DNA of 64,000 nt from contig NC_092523.1 in NCBI RefSeq assembly GCF_037038585.1, forward strand, positions 3,787,001 to 3,851,000, read 5' to 3'. Position numbers and translations under genes: made by a program. Shown here piece by piece: positions 1 through 13,095 of this stretch; within the stretch, counting starts at the first letter, position 1; each line of letters starts with the position of its first letter. The notes under the pieces are model-generated. The model saw only the letters and a list, made by a program, of their open reading frames with translations. It searched no databases and was not told the DNA's origin. The DNA is from Patagioenas fasciata. Lineage: Eukaryota; Chordata; Aves; Columbiformes; Columbidae.

Positions 1-389
1 CGGCACATCCTTCACTGCTAGCATAGCGCTGAAACAGTAGGGTGTTCTTAATGCCTGGCCTAAGGCAGGTCTGGTGGCCTAAGGCTTGGGGAGAAAGAGC
101 TCATCCTTGTTCTCATTGCAAGCTTTGCACCTCAACGAGGACACTTCCCCACTACACCTCCTGTAAACCGGTTGGGATTGTGAAAATAATGACAGTGGAA
201 AAACCTGGGCTGACCCAACCGTGGGTCGGTGATACTGTCCTGTCCGGTACGGGAAGCTGGGCCAGACACCAAAGCCCTGGAAGATCAGGCAGGAATGAGC
301 CAGTGCAACCATCCCTGGGGAGGACAGGCTGGATTTCCACTCCTGCTCTTTGGGAGAGGCGGTGAGTGGTGTTAGTGGAGCTTTTGTGG

Positions 390-794
390 GACCCCTCTGC
401 TGGGAGGACAGGCTGAGAGAGTTGGGCTGTTCAGCTGGAGAAGAGAAGCTACGGGGAGACCTCAGTGCGACCTTTCCGGACTTAAACAGGACCCATAGAA
501 AGATAGGGACAGACTTTTCAGCAGGGCCTGTTGTGATAGGACAAGAGGTGATGGTTTTAAACTAAAAGAGGGAGATTCAGGTTGGACATGAGGAAGGAAT
601 TGTTGGCCATGAGGGTGGTGAGAGCCTGGCCCAGGTTGTCCAGAGAGGTGGTGGATGAACCATCCCTGGAGACATCCCAGGCCAGGCTGGACGGGGCTCT
701 GAGCAACCTGAGCTGGTGAAGATGTCCCTGCTCAAGGCAGGGGTGGCACTGGGGGAGCTTTGACGGTCCCTTCCATCCCAAACCATTCTATGCT
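390..794 (+). mobile_element. CR1 LINE 3' fragment
   Basis: Contains the CR1 end segment (GGACAGGCTGAGAGAGTTGG, later CAGGCTGGACGGGGCTCTGA) and ends in CCAAACCATTCTATG. Same subfamily as the copies at 31.9 kb and 60.0 kb. Confidence 0.88.
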
Positions 795-1407
795 TTTTCT
801 ACCTCTCACCCTCTTTCCCCTGTGTTGTGTTTCCAGTTCAGCCAGTTTGATTTCTGACCATTGCAACTTCTTCTCACAGGAGCCACCAGACCTGGGAGCG
901 CTACGATGTCTGCGATCCCAAGGGTTCCAGTTACACAAACAGAACCTTTTCAGCAGTAATTGGGGTTTTACATCTAACCTTTGATGTCTTCTTACCTGTG
1001 TTCTGCAGACACCAGCTCCCTGGTCTGCTGGCATCGTACCCCCTACTAAGGCTGAGCTGGAACAAACGTGTGACATTGCTGAAACAGCTGACAAAAAGGG
1101 GACGGCAACTTGTGACAAGTGAATGTGACCAGAGAAAACAAAGCCCAGCAATCTGGTGATCCAGCTGAGTGGGTGGCTTTGTACAGACTTCACGCGTTCA
1201 TTTTCTCCCACATAATCCAAATCTGAATGCTTTTGAGCTCTAAAATGAATCAATCGGTGATGGAGAATGAAACACTTTAACAAGAAACCCATAAAAGCAT
1301 CAAAGGGTGCTCAAGCTTGCATTGGCTATTTCATAACCACAGTTTTAGAGAGAAAAACACACTCAGCCCAGAACGCCTTTCCTGTTGCCCACAAAAGCCA
1401 CCTGATC

Positions 1408-1486
1408 TGGGTGAAGATGTCCCTGTTCATTGCAGGGGTTGGACTGGATGAGCTTTGAAGGTCCTTTCAACCCAAACTATTCTATG
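1408..1486 (+). mobile_element. CR1 LINE 3' terminal scrap
   Basis: Matches the last 80 bases of the CR1 copy at 390-794 (GTGAAGATGTCCCTG to CCCAAACTATTCTATGAC). Confidence 0.8.
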
Positions 1487-3395
1487 ACAAAACAAGTCCC
1501 ATGACCTCAGCTGTGGACCTGGCTGTCTCATTCCAAAGGGATTTTGCTGCAGAAGGAAAGCATCGTTGGGCTGTTTTGCTCCAGCTGTCAGCATCACATC
1601 CACATCTGGCTACATCATGCAAAACCAACCACTCGGACAGAAGTAATTTAGTCGAGATCGTTTACACTGCGCAGCGGCCGCTCCTGTTCACGTGAGTTCA
1701 CACGTCCCATGGATCCCAGCGGATTTAGGATCCCAAGTGGCCGCTGAATTGACAGTTCCCAACCCAAATTGCCAAGAAGCCTTGATAGGCGCATCCAGAC
1801 TACAGGTGTTTTTTGAATGCTACTCAGCGTGCAGTAGCATTTTTGTCCTACATACACACTGGATTACGATAGGACTTGGGTTATTTTGGTAGATATTTGA
1901 ATATATTCAATTTCTGAAATGGCTTTTCTTATACCAGCAAAACCTGAATATTAAACAGAGTTTATGTTATTCATGTTTACAGTGTGTATCATAGGGAAAT
2001 TTCTTCTGTATCTCCGACTATTGCTTGATTGAACTTAAACCTTTCCTGAGATCAGCATGGACCAAGGACAAAGTCCTTCTAGGACAGTTGGCCTCTTCTC
2101 AGTGAATTAGTGGGGTTCATTCAGCTCTTGTCCTCAAAAAGAGGTCAAATCCAAAAGCGAGCCAAGCAGACTAAATAACTCATCCAGCAAAACCCAACGT
2201 GAAACTGAGTTAAGCCCATGCACAGACCTGAAACTCACTGCTAAGTATCTCACCAATTCAAAGGGAAGCATTTAGCCACCCGTAAAAGTTACGAGCGGCT
2301 TCGGTTTGGCACGGAGGTGTCGCACCGGGTTTGCAAAGAGTTCAAAGAGTTTTTGCAGGAAACCATAAACTGGTGCAGCCTGAAGCGTCTGCAGTGTCAG
2401 CAGGACCCTGCGTGCGAGCTCGGGGGAAAGAGCAAACCACACACACAAATTTCATCTCCAGGCAGAGGGAACCTGTGCAAGCCACAGCCACAAGAAGTGC
2501 TTTAAAAGAAGAGCTCGTTTGTGAAAGTCACCAGGTTTCACGCACACGTCTCAGTTTGCTGTTCTAGCAATACCACCCTAGCACCAAACGCATTTTGGTT
2601 GGAATGACTCCTTTGAAATACAGAACAAGACATCTTACAATCTTTTCCTCAAGTCAGACCAGGGGAAGAACTTTGACCAGAACAACATCCCACAAACTCC
2701 CTGCTGGATGTTGGTTTTTAATTCATTGACATCCTCAGTAACGTTCTTTCTTACTCCATAACCTTCATTCTCACTCCGCGACCTTCCTTTCCTCAAAAAG
2801 ACTCTGTTTTTTCTTTCCTCCTTCTTAATAAATCACTCACACCAGAGTTACAAGCCCATCTGTGCCAAGGTAACAGCAGAGATCAGTGTATTTCAGTCTA
2901 ACACTGGTTTGTACAACTAATTAAAAAACTGCCTTAGTAAAACCCCTCTTCAAAATAGTGCAAATATTGATACCCAAACTCTACACGTCTCGCAACACAA
3001 GTTTCAAAAATAAAAGATTCTTTCAAGTGAATAAAAAGACAACAGTAGATTCCTGAAAGTTTGCACCAAAACAAAGGCAAACCTCCAGCCCAGGATGACC
3101 ATGTTCATTAAGATCTAATTTATGTTTCTACTATACCTTAAAAGGGCCGCTCATGCAACTCTTCACCTCCCCAACGTGATGGTCGAAGCTTCTTCCGATT
3201 AATACCAAACCAGGACGATGATGGGCAGCACACAATCAATCCTTATTAAGGCTGACGATTATTCTCTATGCGCCCTGTAAGAGATAAAAACCACCCAGTT
3301 AACGGCTTGTGCCATTATTCACAGATCACCCCTATGAAGTAAAACATTTTATTGCTCCAGCTGCTTGAATTTTGTTGTGGATGAATTGGACTGAC
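1487..3395. other. Non-coding stretch, no feature recognised
   Basis: AT-leaning unique sequence with only short chance reading frames on either strand. If the left-going gene model holds, this is intron. Confidence 0.5.
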
Positions 3396-3480
3396 CCATA
3401 TAACTGAGATTATCCCAGCCGGTAATGTATATGAAATGAGTTTATCAAGGTATTCCAGGCAGAGCTGGAGGTACCGCAGC
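3396..3480 (-). CDS. Candidate exon of unidentified minus-strand gene
   Basis: Near-ideal acceptor (TCTCAACCACCTCCATGCCTTCTGCAG) and donor TGG then GTCAGT. Encodes LRYLQLCLEYLDKLISYTLP and AGIISVIW, amphipathic-helix-like, phase 2 in and 0 out. If it belongs to the same gene as the exons above, that gene spans more than 25 kb and continues off the left edge. Confidence 0.42.
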
Positions 3481-6400
3481 CTGCAGAAGGCATGGAGGTG
3501 GTTGAGAAGAGATAAGATCATAGCATAAGAGTAATCCAAAGCTACACAGTCTGCTAATACAAAATAAACAAGAAAAATAGTCTTAAACTGCTGCGTTTTG
3601 CAGAGAGGACAACAAAGAACATCTATAACTTGGCCTAAAGCTGGAGAGTTCTCTGGCTGTGCCAGGTTTTACATCCTGAGCCAGTGAAAGGTGCTTCTAA
3701 AGCTCTGTACCCCTCCCAAAAACGGCTCCGAGCTGGAATTAGGGTCGGATCAGTCGGAGCATTGGCGGGAGCGCAGAGCGGCTCTTCCGGAGCTGTGGGT
3801 ACGTTGGTAAAGAGGAGAGGAAAACAATAACTATTTCATCAGGCTAGGGGAGAGATGAGTGAATTACTGCCTTGGCAACCAGCTCAATGGGACCCGGTTA
3901 TTTTCTCAATTATTCAATTAAATATATTCAGTTTCTCGGTTACTTTCTGTAGGACTCCTTCCAGTTTTCGGATTCCATTTTCAACCAACGCTCGCTGCGC
4001 TCCCCACATGCTGCACAGCACATAAACGGGCAAGATGCATTTTCATAAAGCAAGTCTGGAATAGCTAAAACCACCTATGCTGTTAGAACAGCGCAGCCAA
4101 AATTAACAATCCCTTCAATTGTAGCAAGTGAAAAGCCAATTTCTTTATTATAATGCTTTATCAGAGCACTCAAGCCCTCACACATGCGGAGTAAACTGTG
4201 CACAGCACCCAAACCACCCAGGTAGCAGAATAGATCCTATTTATTTTACATTGTAGAAATGAGATATATTCTGCAGACACGGGGAAGGAGCAGCAGAGCA
4301 TCTTCTCCCCCGTGGTGCAGCAACGCTCCTTGGTCGCCCACTCCATCGCTTTGCATTCCCCAAGAAATAAGCCGGGCTTGCTCGCGGCAACCCAGCTTTG
4401 TAGCCAAACAGGCTCCTTCTAATTATCCCACAGCCTGACGAGGTCGAAACGGTGGAACAGGAACACGGCAGAGGCTCAAGTGTGAAAACAAGCCCGTCTC
4501 CTTTTTCTGTTCACACCGCGGGTCCCGGGGACGCGCTCCCTCCTGAGTCATTCCCAGCAAGCCCAGCAGCAAACACCGATATTCCCCATGAAAGGATGCC
4601 AAGAGTAACTTCGGGGCTGCAAGGAGCGACGGTGTGATGAGAAGGATCGGTCGTGTCTAGAGAGTCTTATTAGAAGCCATTTATATGCAAGTAAAACAAA
4701 TATCCCCCGCTTTTTGAGGAAAATGCCAAATTCCAGCCTGATTTACACGCTTTGCAATCTCATTGACTTCAGAGGGACTGCCTGCGGTGTGGATGGCCGG
4801 GTTGCGGCCTCCCAGCGATGCAGTAATCCCGTCGTATTCCGCCTTTCAAAACCCCCATCGCAAACCAGGTGCTGCAGCCAAGACCCCGCTGAAAAGCCTG
4901 AGCCTTGTGGTGATGCCGTTCATCTCCCATTAAAGTTTGGGGAGGGGGTGTAAAGGAAATAAGAAGGAAAAAACAGAGTCTCGGCGAGCCTGGCGTGCGT
5001 GCGGGGGTATTGGGGGGGAACAGGCAAGAAACCTCTTTCAAATCTAATTAAAGCCAGACCCAAAAGCCATTCTGACCTGAGGGCAGGAAGGATTTTTGTT
5101 CGGAAGGGTAGGGATAGATTAACTCCCAAGTCATGCCCTAATCTTTTTGTTTTTTCATTGTTGTTTGAATTCTCCCACTTCCCAAGATTTCAGCATTTCC
5201 TCCCGATAAAGACGAGCAAGGCTGGGCCAGCTACTCTGCCCCCTCCCTCCAAAACAGCTGGGCAGATGTTCCCCCGAATCAATCTCTTAAAAACTCCACA
5301 ACCTGCTTCTCCAGCTCCACAAATCAGTGCAAAAATCAACAGCTAAATCCCTCCCCTCTAATCAGAGCTCTTATTTACAGTGTTACCAAGAGAGGCTAAT
5401 AAATGTTTAATGGCCCAGTAAACACCAAGGGCTTTATCTCCAGCCCATTTCAAAGCCTGATCAAATATAATAATCCTTTGCGCGTCTGTCTGCCACTTCT
5501 CCGGCCTCCTGCAGCTCGCGAGGAGACACACACGGTCGCTCTATATTCAGAAAAGGAGATTAGGTATAGGGAAAATGGGTTAGCTATAGGGGGATTAGCT
5601 ATAGGGAAATGGGGGTTACCTATAGGGGCATGGATATTTTCCTTGTTGTCATCTCAATTTCTCGCTCCCAGAAGGGCAGGACTGTGCACCAAGCTGTCAG
5701 ACCTCAACTTGGATATAATATACAAATGTAGGCGGCATCTGCCTCAAGGATTCAATAAAAGAGTTATTTATAACAGGAATATTACACGTAAGAATTGGAG
5801 AATATGTGAAGGAAGCTCAGAGAAGTATCATTTACTTACAGACTGGGGTACAGGGGAAAAATACCTGCGCACTTCATGCTATAGGAGCCTACAAGACCAG
5901 AAATGCTGAAGCTTTTTAAGCAGCTTAATTTAAAAAGCATTACAGAAACAGGATCAATATTTCAGCAATTTATATATAATACAACTTGCAGAATGTACAG
6001 ATTGCTGAGTATCCGAGTGTTTCACATCAATCCTGATTTCTGACAGACCAACAAATGCAACAGATGGGGTAGAAAAACCAGTTCCTCAGATCAGAAATGG
6101 AAGATCTTTCCCCCCCAATACAGATGTGGGTCGATTACTCAATATTCCCTCCCCATACTACAAGTCCTATTTATCTTCTAGACCCTCATATCAGCAATAT
6201 GGTATTTTAAGTGGGTAATTTGGACACATTAAAGATAAGCAGTTATGGTTTTATTCCGCTGCTACACGTGGCCGTGACGAGCTGCTGATGCTAAATCACA
6301 GTTTTCTGGACCATTATTCAAGGTTTGATTTTGATGTTTCGTTTTTCCAGCCCCCCAAAATAGCTCCAAACCCAGGTTCTGACACCAGCACCAGCCCCTT

Positions 6401-7261
6401 CCCTCCCTCCATGGGCTGTTTTTATCCAGGAGACGCTCATTCAGGACGTTTTAGAACACATGGAGCTGCCAAAAAGGTCAAATTAAGCACCCAGCGAGAG
6501 CTCATAATAAATAAATCCACCCAAGCAAACCACAGCGCTGCTGGGTTGTCTTTTGGGGTGAAAACAGTAATCACGAAAGCAAAGATCTACCGGCAATTAC
6601 ACCCAAAACGTTTCCTGCCTTTGCTCGGATCTTTGTTTGCTTTGGGTTTTCGTGGTAGATGGGAGCACAGACTGCGATTTGTGGGAGACGGGGGGTTGCT
6701 GCTAATGCAAAGAGCTTTTTCTCTTCCCCCCTTAACAGATAGAGCTGAAACAGCTTGGTCCTGCGATCACAGATGGCTGCAAAAATTAGCGTTATTTATT
6801 TGTGGCTTTGGTCGCTTTTAGAAGACAAAAGAGAGACAGGAAGAGAAATGCACCTGAATTGGGACTCCCTCCCCTTTCTTTTGCAACTAATACTTCAAAA
6901 TGCAGCAGGGAAAGAGCATTTTGTAGAGCTCTAGGGAACCACACTTAAACCAAAATATAATACATTTACCCAAGAAGGAGAATGAAAACAAGTAGAACAA
7001 TAAGAGTCACGGAAGTTTGCTCTGAGGAGACATCTGGGAAGGTGAAAGGAGGAAGCAAGTGAAAGAAAACACGCGGCATAAAGATAGAAATTAATCCAAG
7101 GCAGCAAGAGAAGAATTATTAAGCCATTTCAGATCTATATAGTAAAGCAGATGTGATCCTACAGTGTTATACGATCCAAAATCCAGCTGTGTTTATATAC
7201 AGTCAGAGCCCTACAGAGGGCTCAGCCCATCCTGGATCTCCTGAGAACCTCAACCTCCCTG
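3481..7261. other. Non-coding stretch, probably intron
   Basis: Plus-strand frames of 115 to 177 codons at 4,999-5,346, 5,403-5,909 and 6,288-6,821 lack recognisable domains and splice context. A short tandem repeat lies at 5,553-5,628. Otherwise nothing recognised. Confidence 0.5.
5553..5628 (+). repeat. Short tandem repeat, TTAGCTATAGGG-like unit
   Basis: About four diverged copies of a TTAGCTATAGGG unit in 75 bases, with spacer length varying. Confidence 0.6.
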
Positions 7262-8530
7262 GCTCAGAATCCCAGAGTGGTTGAGGTGGGACAGGACCTT
7301 TGGAGATCATGGGGTCCAACCCCCTGATCAACCAGGGCCACCCAGAGCTTGTTGCCCGTGATCACATCCAGACGGCTTTTGAAGATCTCCAAGGATGGAG
7401 ACTCTACAACCTCTTGGGTCAACCTGCGTCAGTGCTTGGTCACCCTCACAGTCAAAAAGTGTTTCCTCATGTTCATGAGGACCCTCTCGTGTCTCAGTTT
7501 GTGCCCGTTGCCCCTTGTCCTGTCACTGGGCACCACTAGAAAGAGGCCTTGTCCTCTCTGCAGCCTTCCGTCAGGTGTTTATGAATGTTGGTGAGATCCC
7601 CTGAGCCTTCTCCAGGCTGACCAGTCCCAGTTCTCTCAGCCTCTCCTCACAGCAGAGAAGCTCCAGGCCCTGAATCATCTCCATGGCCCTTGGCTGGACT
7701 CTCTCCAGTCTGTCCATGTCTCTCCTGTACTGGGGAGCCCAGCACTGGACCCAGTGCTCCAGGTGTGGCCTCACCAGTGCTGGGCAGAGGGAAGGATCAA
7801 CCTCCCTCAACCTGCTGGTGACGTTTTGTCTAATGCAGCCCAGGACACCACTGTGCCTCTTTGTGACGAGGCCACATTGCTGGCTCCTGGTCACCTCGGT
7901 GTCCACCAGCACCCCCAGGTCCTTTCCTGCCAAGCTGTTCTCCAGCTGGGTGCCCCCAGCATGTCCTGGTGCCTGGGTTGTTCCTCCTCAGGGCCAGGAC
8001 TTCAACCTTCTCCTTGTTGAACATCAGGAGGTCCCTATTGGCCCATTTCTCCAGCCTGCTGAGGTCCCACTGGATGGCAGCACAACCCTCTAGAGTATCA
8101 GCCGCTCTTCTCAGTCTGAAACCAGTTTGGTGTCACCAGTAAGCTGGCTGAGGGTGCTCTCAGCCCCATCATCCAGATCCTTAATGAAGATGTTACACAG
8201 GACTGGCCCCAGTATTGACCTGGGGGGTACATGGTGAGTCACTGGCCTCCCAGTAGACTTTGTGCCACTGGTCACCACCCTCCAGGTCCAGCCATCCAAC
8301 CAGTTTTCAACCCAAATCACTGTCTCTTCACCCAATCCATACATCGACAGTTTCTCCATGAGGATCTCATGGAAGACAAGGTCTAAAGCCTTACTGAAGC
8401 CCAGGTGGACAATGTCCACCGATCTCCTCCCGTTTACCAGCCCAGTGACTTCATCATAGAAGTTTCTCCAGTTGGTCAGGCAGGACTTGCCCTCACTGAC
8501 CACTCCTGATGATTTTCTCATCAATGAGCT
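7262..8530 (-). mobile_element. CR1 LINE, 1.3 kb, with decayed reverse transcriptase end
   Basis: On the minus strand the translation gives reverse-transcriptase pieces: [40 protein letters not shown], then KDLGVLVDTEV and [20 protein letters not shown]. The catalytic YxDD region is degraded and the frame is broken, so this is a dead copy. The 3' end is at 7,262 (plus strand CAGAATCCCAGAGTGG). Confidence 0.9.
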
Positions 8531-9572
8531 GCCTGGACACGGTTTCTGGGATGAGCTGCTCCATCTCCTTCCTGTACTTACAGCTTTGTCTGGAGAATCT
8601 GCACATTTATCTACTCAGCCCTCTCGATGGCTACTGCTTGATTACTGCAGTGATGGAAATTGCAGGGAAATAGCACAAGCAAGCAAGAAAAACGCTCATA
8701 GGTCCCCATGAAATCTGATATCATACAGGCAAGGTCATCAGCAAAGAGTTTAGTTTAGATGAACAACAAATAAAAAAGGCACAGAGAGCAGCAGCTATAT
8801 GGATGATAAAGATACATCCCTTTCTCCAGCAGTGAAGCTGATCCTCGCTGCAAGAAATTGCCATTTACTTCCAGCACAAATGGATTGCTCATGGACAGAG
8901 AAGCCGGGGGCAAAATTAACTCCTGGAGGCCAGTGTGTCCCAAGAGACCCCATCAAACCCAGGCTGCTCCTTTCCTCCACTGCACATAGACCGGGAACAC
9001 GACTGTTTCCATTGCCACAATAATGATCTTAATTCTTAGCTTCTTGATTTTGGCAGAGACTCTCTTAAAAGCAAAAGCATGATTAAACACAGGAATTAAG
9101 TGAAATAAGGTGCCAACAAGGTTTGCTGTCTGTCCCTCTTCCCGTAAGCAGGATGGAGGGTTAAGTGCTCAGCATCCAGGCTCTTGAAAAAAAAGCCTGC
9201 AAAGGGAGGCACCCGCAGACAAGATCCAAAAAGCTTTTTTTTCCTTAATAGAAACCATCCAGAACTTGTCAAGAAGAAAAAAGACGGAGCCCTGGCTTCA
9301 GCTCCTGCTTGGGCTCAGCGCACCAGGGAGAGCAGCCTGGGCAGCCCACGGGCTTCTCTGTCCTTTGCTGATGATGCCACGATGCTCAGCAGCCAAATAC
9401 ACGAGTTACTGCACCCAAAAATACAGAGTGGAGCGATTACGGGACTTAGCCTGAAGGGAAGTTCTGGCCATGGTCCTTTTTCAGACATATCAGATATTCA
9501 CTGGACTTGAGAAGCCCAGAGTTGCTCACACAGCACGTGCTGCTGAGAAGAGGGACCGGGACGTAATTCCTT
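8531..9572. other. Non-coding stretch, possible weak exon signals
   Basis: Mostly unrecognised. Two minus-strand acceptor-like sites with open frames behind them are seen at about 8,850 (reads RGSASLLEKG) and 9,272 (reads FWMVSIKEKKAFW). Both lack a strong donor, so they are not called as exons. Confidence 0.35.
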
Positions 9573-9925
9573 CACAGAATCACAGAATCACAGAATTGGC
9601 TAGGTTGGAAAAGACCTCAGAGATCATCAAGTCCAACCCTTGGTCCAACTTCAGCCCATTTACTAGATCATGGCACTAAGAGCCATGTCCAATCTCAGTT
9701 TAAAAACCTCCAGGGACGGTGAGTCCACCACCTCCCTAGGCAGGCCATTCCAATGCCTGATCACTCTTTCCGTAAAGAACTTCTTCCTAATATCCAGCCT
9801 AAACTTCCCCTGGCAGAGTTTAAGCCCATGTCCCCTTGTCCTATTGCTAACTGCCTGGGAGAAGAGACCAGTTCCCACCTGACTATAACTTCCCTTCAGG
9901 TAGTTATAGAGAGCAATGATGTTTT
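9573..9925 (-). mobile_element. CR1 LINE 3' fragment
   Basis: Minus strand encodes [20 protein letters not shown] and [18 protein letters not shown], the conserved CR1 C-terminal tail. The plus strand starts with the tail repeat TCACAGAATCACAGAATCAC. Confidence 0.92.
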
Positions 9926-11484
9926 TTGAGCATTAAATCCTGTGCTCCAATTCGAGTGGCACTTGTGCTCCCAACAGTCAGAAAATACTGCAGGTTTCTC
10001 AGCAATGATCAAAGGAACAGGAATCTTATACCTACACCAGAAGCATCTCGAGGTCCTTCCAGTGTTGGCTGCTCAAAGAGTTCCTGGAATCACAGTTCCG
10101 ATCTTCATTTTATTTATTAAGAACATAATATCTTCAAAAACGGTCTCCTACTCAAAACCTAACAGCTGTATGACAGTCACATTCAGATTCAAAGTTTTCT
10201 ACTCGTTCACAAAGGCAAAAACAAGGCTAAGCAGACGCACCATGAAGTCCACTTTCCTTAGTTTTGAGAGCAAGCGTCATTATCCCCAACTACACAGCAT
10301 GTCCTGAGTTGGAGGGGCCCACAAGGATCGTCGAGTCCAAGCTCACAGACACAGGACACTCCTAGAGAAGTGACTTGTCAGGCAATGAGGTGACAGAGGC
10401 AGCAACAAAAGCCCATCACCCTACTGCTCTCATGCCTTAAGAAATAATTACCTTCCCAGGACTAAAGGTTACAATTACAGTCAGAATGAGTCAAGCCGGA
10501 AAGACCTATCTAAAAAAAGGGAAAAAAATGGAAAAAAGTTTTAATAAAAACATGCAGGAGCTTTAAGACAGAAAAGAAGCCGATTTTTGCATTGCACCTT
10601 GTTTGCTCACGCTCGGCCTGAGCTAGCAACCGCACATTAAATAGTTTAGTTAAAACTTTGCTCATCTGGTACCTTTAACTTAGTCACTATTAACTGAACA
10701 TCTGTTTCGCTTTGAGGCTTTCAGCAGTGAGTCAATGTTATCTCCAGTGTTGGATCACTGAACATTAGTGTTCCTGAGGTTTTTTCCCCCCTCCCCTAGC
10801 AACGGGGCCGCTTGCGTTCGGGAGGAGGAATCACAATACAAAATCGTGTTACAAAATCGTTCAAGCTGGACACAAGTTGAGGAGGAAGCACAGCGTGTGC
10901 ATCCCCCCGCCGCGACCCAAAGGTTTATCTGCGATTTAACCTCCACATATCTCAACATCGCGGATCTTCATCAGCAACACGGCAGATTCATAGCTTCAGA
11001 AAGGGGATGCAGGGGCAGGAAATATCCCAATTAATTGGCTAATTTAAGACAGCAGCAGCCTATTAACGTGGCAGATGCTGTGCATACACAAAGATGCTCC
11101 GCACCTGGGAAAAGGACTTCATGGATAACACGCTGTGCGTGTGTACGGTCATCATCTTGTCCTGGAAGGGATCTGGGCAATATCCAAGTCGGCTGACAAA
11201 TCCATCGTTAACAGTCATTTCCCCCCATTTATGCAGGGATGATCCGGCGGCTCATTTCATGAATGAGGATTTTCCCTGGAAGAGCATTACACATGAAGCC
11301 AACACGCAAAGCTGCCCTTCACCCCGTCAAACGGCGGCTGGAAAACAGACCCACGGGGCTGAAATGTGGATATGCAGGCACAGGGGGACCTGACAAGGCA
11401 CCCCCGTCTCTCACATCAGATGTGGGCACATCACACTTGGAGGGTTTTACAATCTCGCCCTCCGCCCTACGGGCACAGACACCA
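9926..11484. other. Non-coding stretch
   Basis: Apart from the small CR1 scrap, no recognised element. A plus-strand frame at 10,768-11,034 lacks domain or splice support. Confidence 0.5.
10290..10375 (-). mobile_element. Possible old CR1 tail fragment
   Basis: GAGTTGGAGGGGCCCACAAG followed by ATCGTCGAGTCCAA resembles the CR1 3' end on the minus strand, diverged. Confidence 0.45.
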
Positions 11485-11880
11485 TTAACTCACCCCTTGC
11501 ACTGCCCCATGTCCCTGAGAACCTCATGTCCGTCTGTCCAACCCTCCAGGGATGGTGACTCCAGCACTGCCCTGGGCAGCCTGTTCCAATGCCCCACAGC
11601 CCTTTGGGGAAGAAATTGTTCCTAAATCCGACCTCAACCTCCCCTGGCGCAACTTGAGGCCGTTTCCTCTGCTCCTGGCGCTTGTTCCTGGGGAGCAGAG
11701 CCCGACCCCCCTGGCTCCAAGCTCCTTTCAGGCAGTTCAGAGATCAGAAGGTCTCCCCTCAGCTCCTGTTCTCCAGCTGAACCCCCCAGGTCCCTCAGCC
11801 GCTCCCATCACACTTGTGCTCCAGCCCCTCACCAGCTCCGCTCCCCTCTCTCAGCTTGCTCCAGCACCTCTAGGGCTTTG
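11485..11880 (-). mobile_element. CR1 LINE fragment lacking the extreme 3' tail
   Basis: Shares the segment beginning CTTGCACTGCCCCATGTCC with copies at 38.8, 50.5 and 54.9 kb. The plus strand starts without the terminal tail repeat seen in complete ends. Confidence 0.88.
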
Positions 11881-13031
11881 ACATGACACACCACATCTCA
11901 TATACATATAATTCAACACCTCCAACAGCAACCAGCAGCAGGTCTGGGATGCAAGGGCAGACCCGCACCACCCGTATCATTTTTTCCCTACAACACTTCC
12001 CAGTCTCCAGCACAGACTGTTCAGGGATCTTTGCACTGCACTCCCACGAGTTTATCCAGTCTCCTTTCCAATCCATTTAAGTTTTCAACCATCCTACAGC
12101 AAGCAAAGAATTATGCATGGGGTGGAAGTGTTTAGAAACACCGACAGCATGCTGGGGTGGACATGTTGTACCATCAACTCCCAAAATTACAATGACACTT
12201 GGACAGAACTGGCACCTCCAAAAATTCTGATACCCACATCTCACAAAGCTCCACTGAGTTCTCAAAGTTGTTACAACATTACAGCATTACTACAGATCAC
12301 GGGAAACAAACATTGTCGTGCGAGCCTTGAGGATTCAGACTGTGCTCTTCTGCGGGTAACGAAGCAGAAGAACTGGTTTGGAAAGAGAAAAGGAAAGAAA
12401 ATACAGATGACTCCGATAACACGTCTAATTAATAAAGCCTAAACTAGATGGGCTGGTTCAGTCTGCGTGTCCCATCTGCCCTGACTACACTCGGGATGGT
12501 TCCCATCTCCACCAGCACCAGTTTTCTTATAGATATTTCCGTGTGCTGATGGGTGAAAGATGTGACCCCAGCACTCGGGCACATAAGCTCTCACACACCT
12601 TTGCATTCTGCTCTTAGGAAGAAAGGATGAACAGCAAAAAATACAAGTGTCCAGCATGCAAACGACAGTCCCAAGACACCAAGGCCATATCCCAAGGACT
12701 AAACACAAGAATTTGGTATAAGTTTGCCATAACTTGGTAGTCACCAGTCCTCCACGGCCTCTAGATCAGTACTTATCTACCTCTACAGCCTTAACCTCAT
12801 AACAGCTACATATTTTATTCTCTTGCACCTTAAGTGATTTGCAGCCGACTTGCCTGAAGTTCTACAGTGTAAATGCTGATTTATAGAGATTTATTTGTGG
12901 AGTGACTTGATATAGCTCCCTAAGGTCATTGCTTAGAGTCGTGATACTAGAAGTTCAGGTTCACACAAGGTCTCGGTCTCTCCATGTTTCTGGTGCCCTT
13001 TTTGGGAACAACAAGCAGAGAAGACACGTAC
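11881..13031. other. Non-coding stretch with a strong minus-strand acceptor-like site
   Basis: At about 12,620 the minus strand has a long pyrimidine tract before AAG, followed by a frame reading QNAKVCESLCARVLGSHL. No good donor follows, so it is noted only. A minus-strand AATAAA lies near 12,889. Confidence 0.35.
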
Positions 13032-13095
13032 CTTGGAGTCCCAGTAATGAGAAACATCCAGACACTCTCGCAAGCATGCACCCTGGCCCTAAGAT
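13032..13095 (-). CDS. Candidate exon of unidentified minus-strand gene
   Basis: Excellent acceptor (CACCTTTTCCTTTCCTTGAAG) and donor CCAAG then GTACGT. Two frames are open: one reads LRARVHACESVWMFLITG (phase 1 in), the other ILGPGCMLARVSGCFSLL (phase 0 in). The first fits the preceding candidate. Confidence 0.38.

Noticed and set aside
732-1292. Minus-strand frame of 186 codons
   Set aside because: Its C-terminal part overlaps the CR1 end; no recognisable protein.
5403-5909. Plus-strand frame of 168 codons
   Set aside because: Part of it is translated from the TTAGCTATAGGG-like repeat; no domain, no splice or promoter context.
6288-6821. Plus-strand frame of 177 codons
   Set aside because: No recognisable domain and composition like shifted non-coding DNA; opposite to the strand with exon signals.
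10768-11034. Plus-strand frame preceded by a pyrimidine-rich CTAG acceptor-like site
   Set aside because: No donor or neighbouring plus-strand exon, and no known domain.
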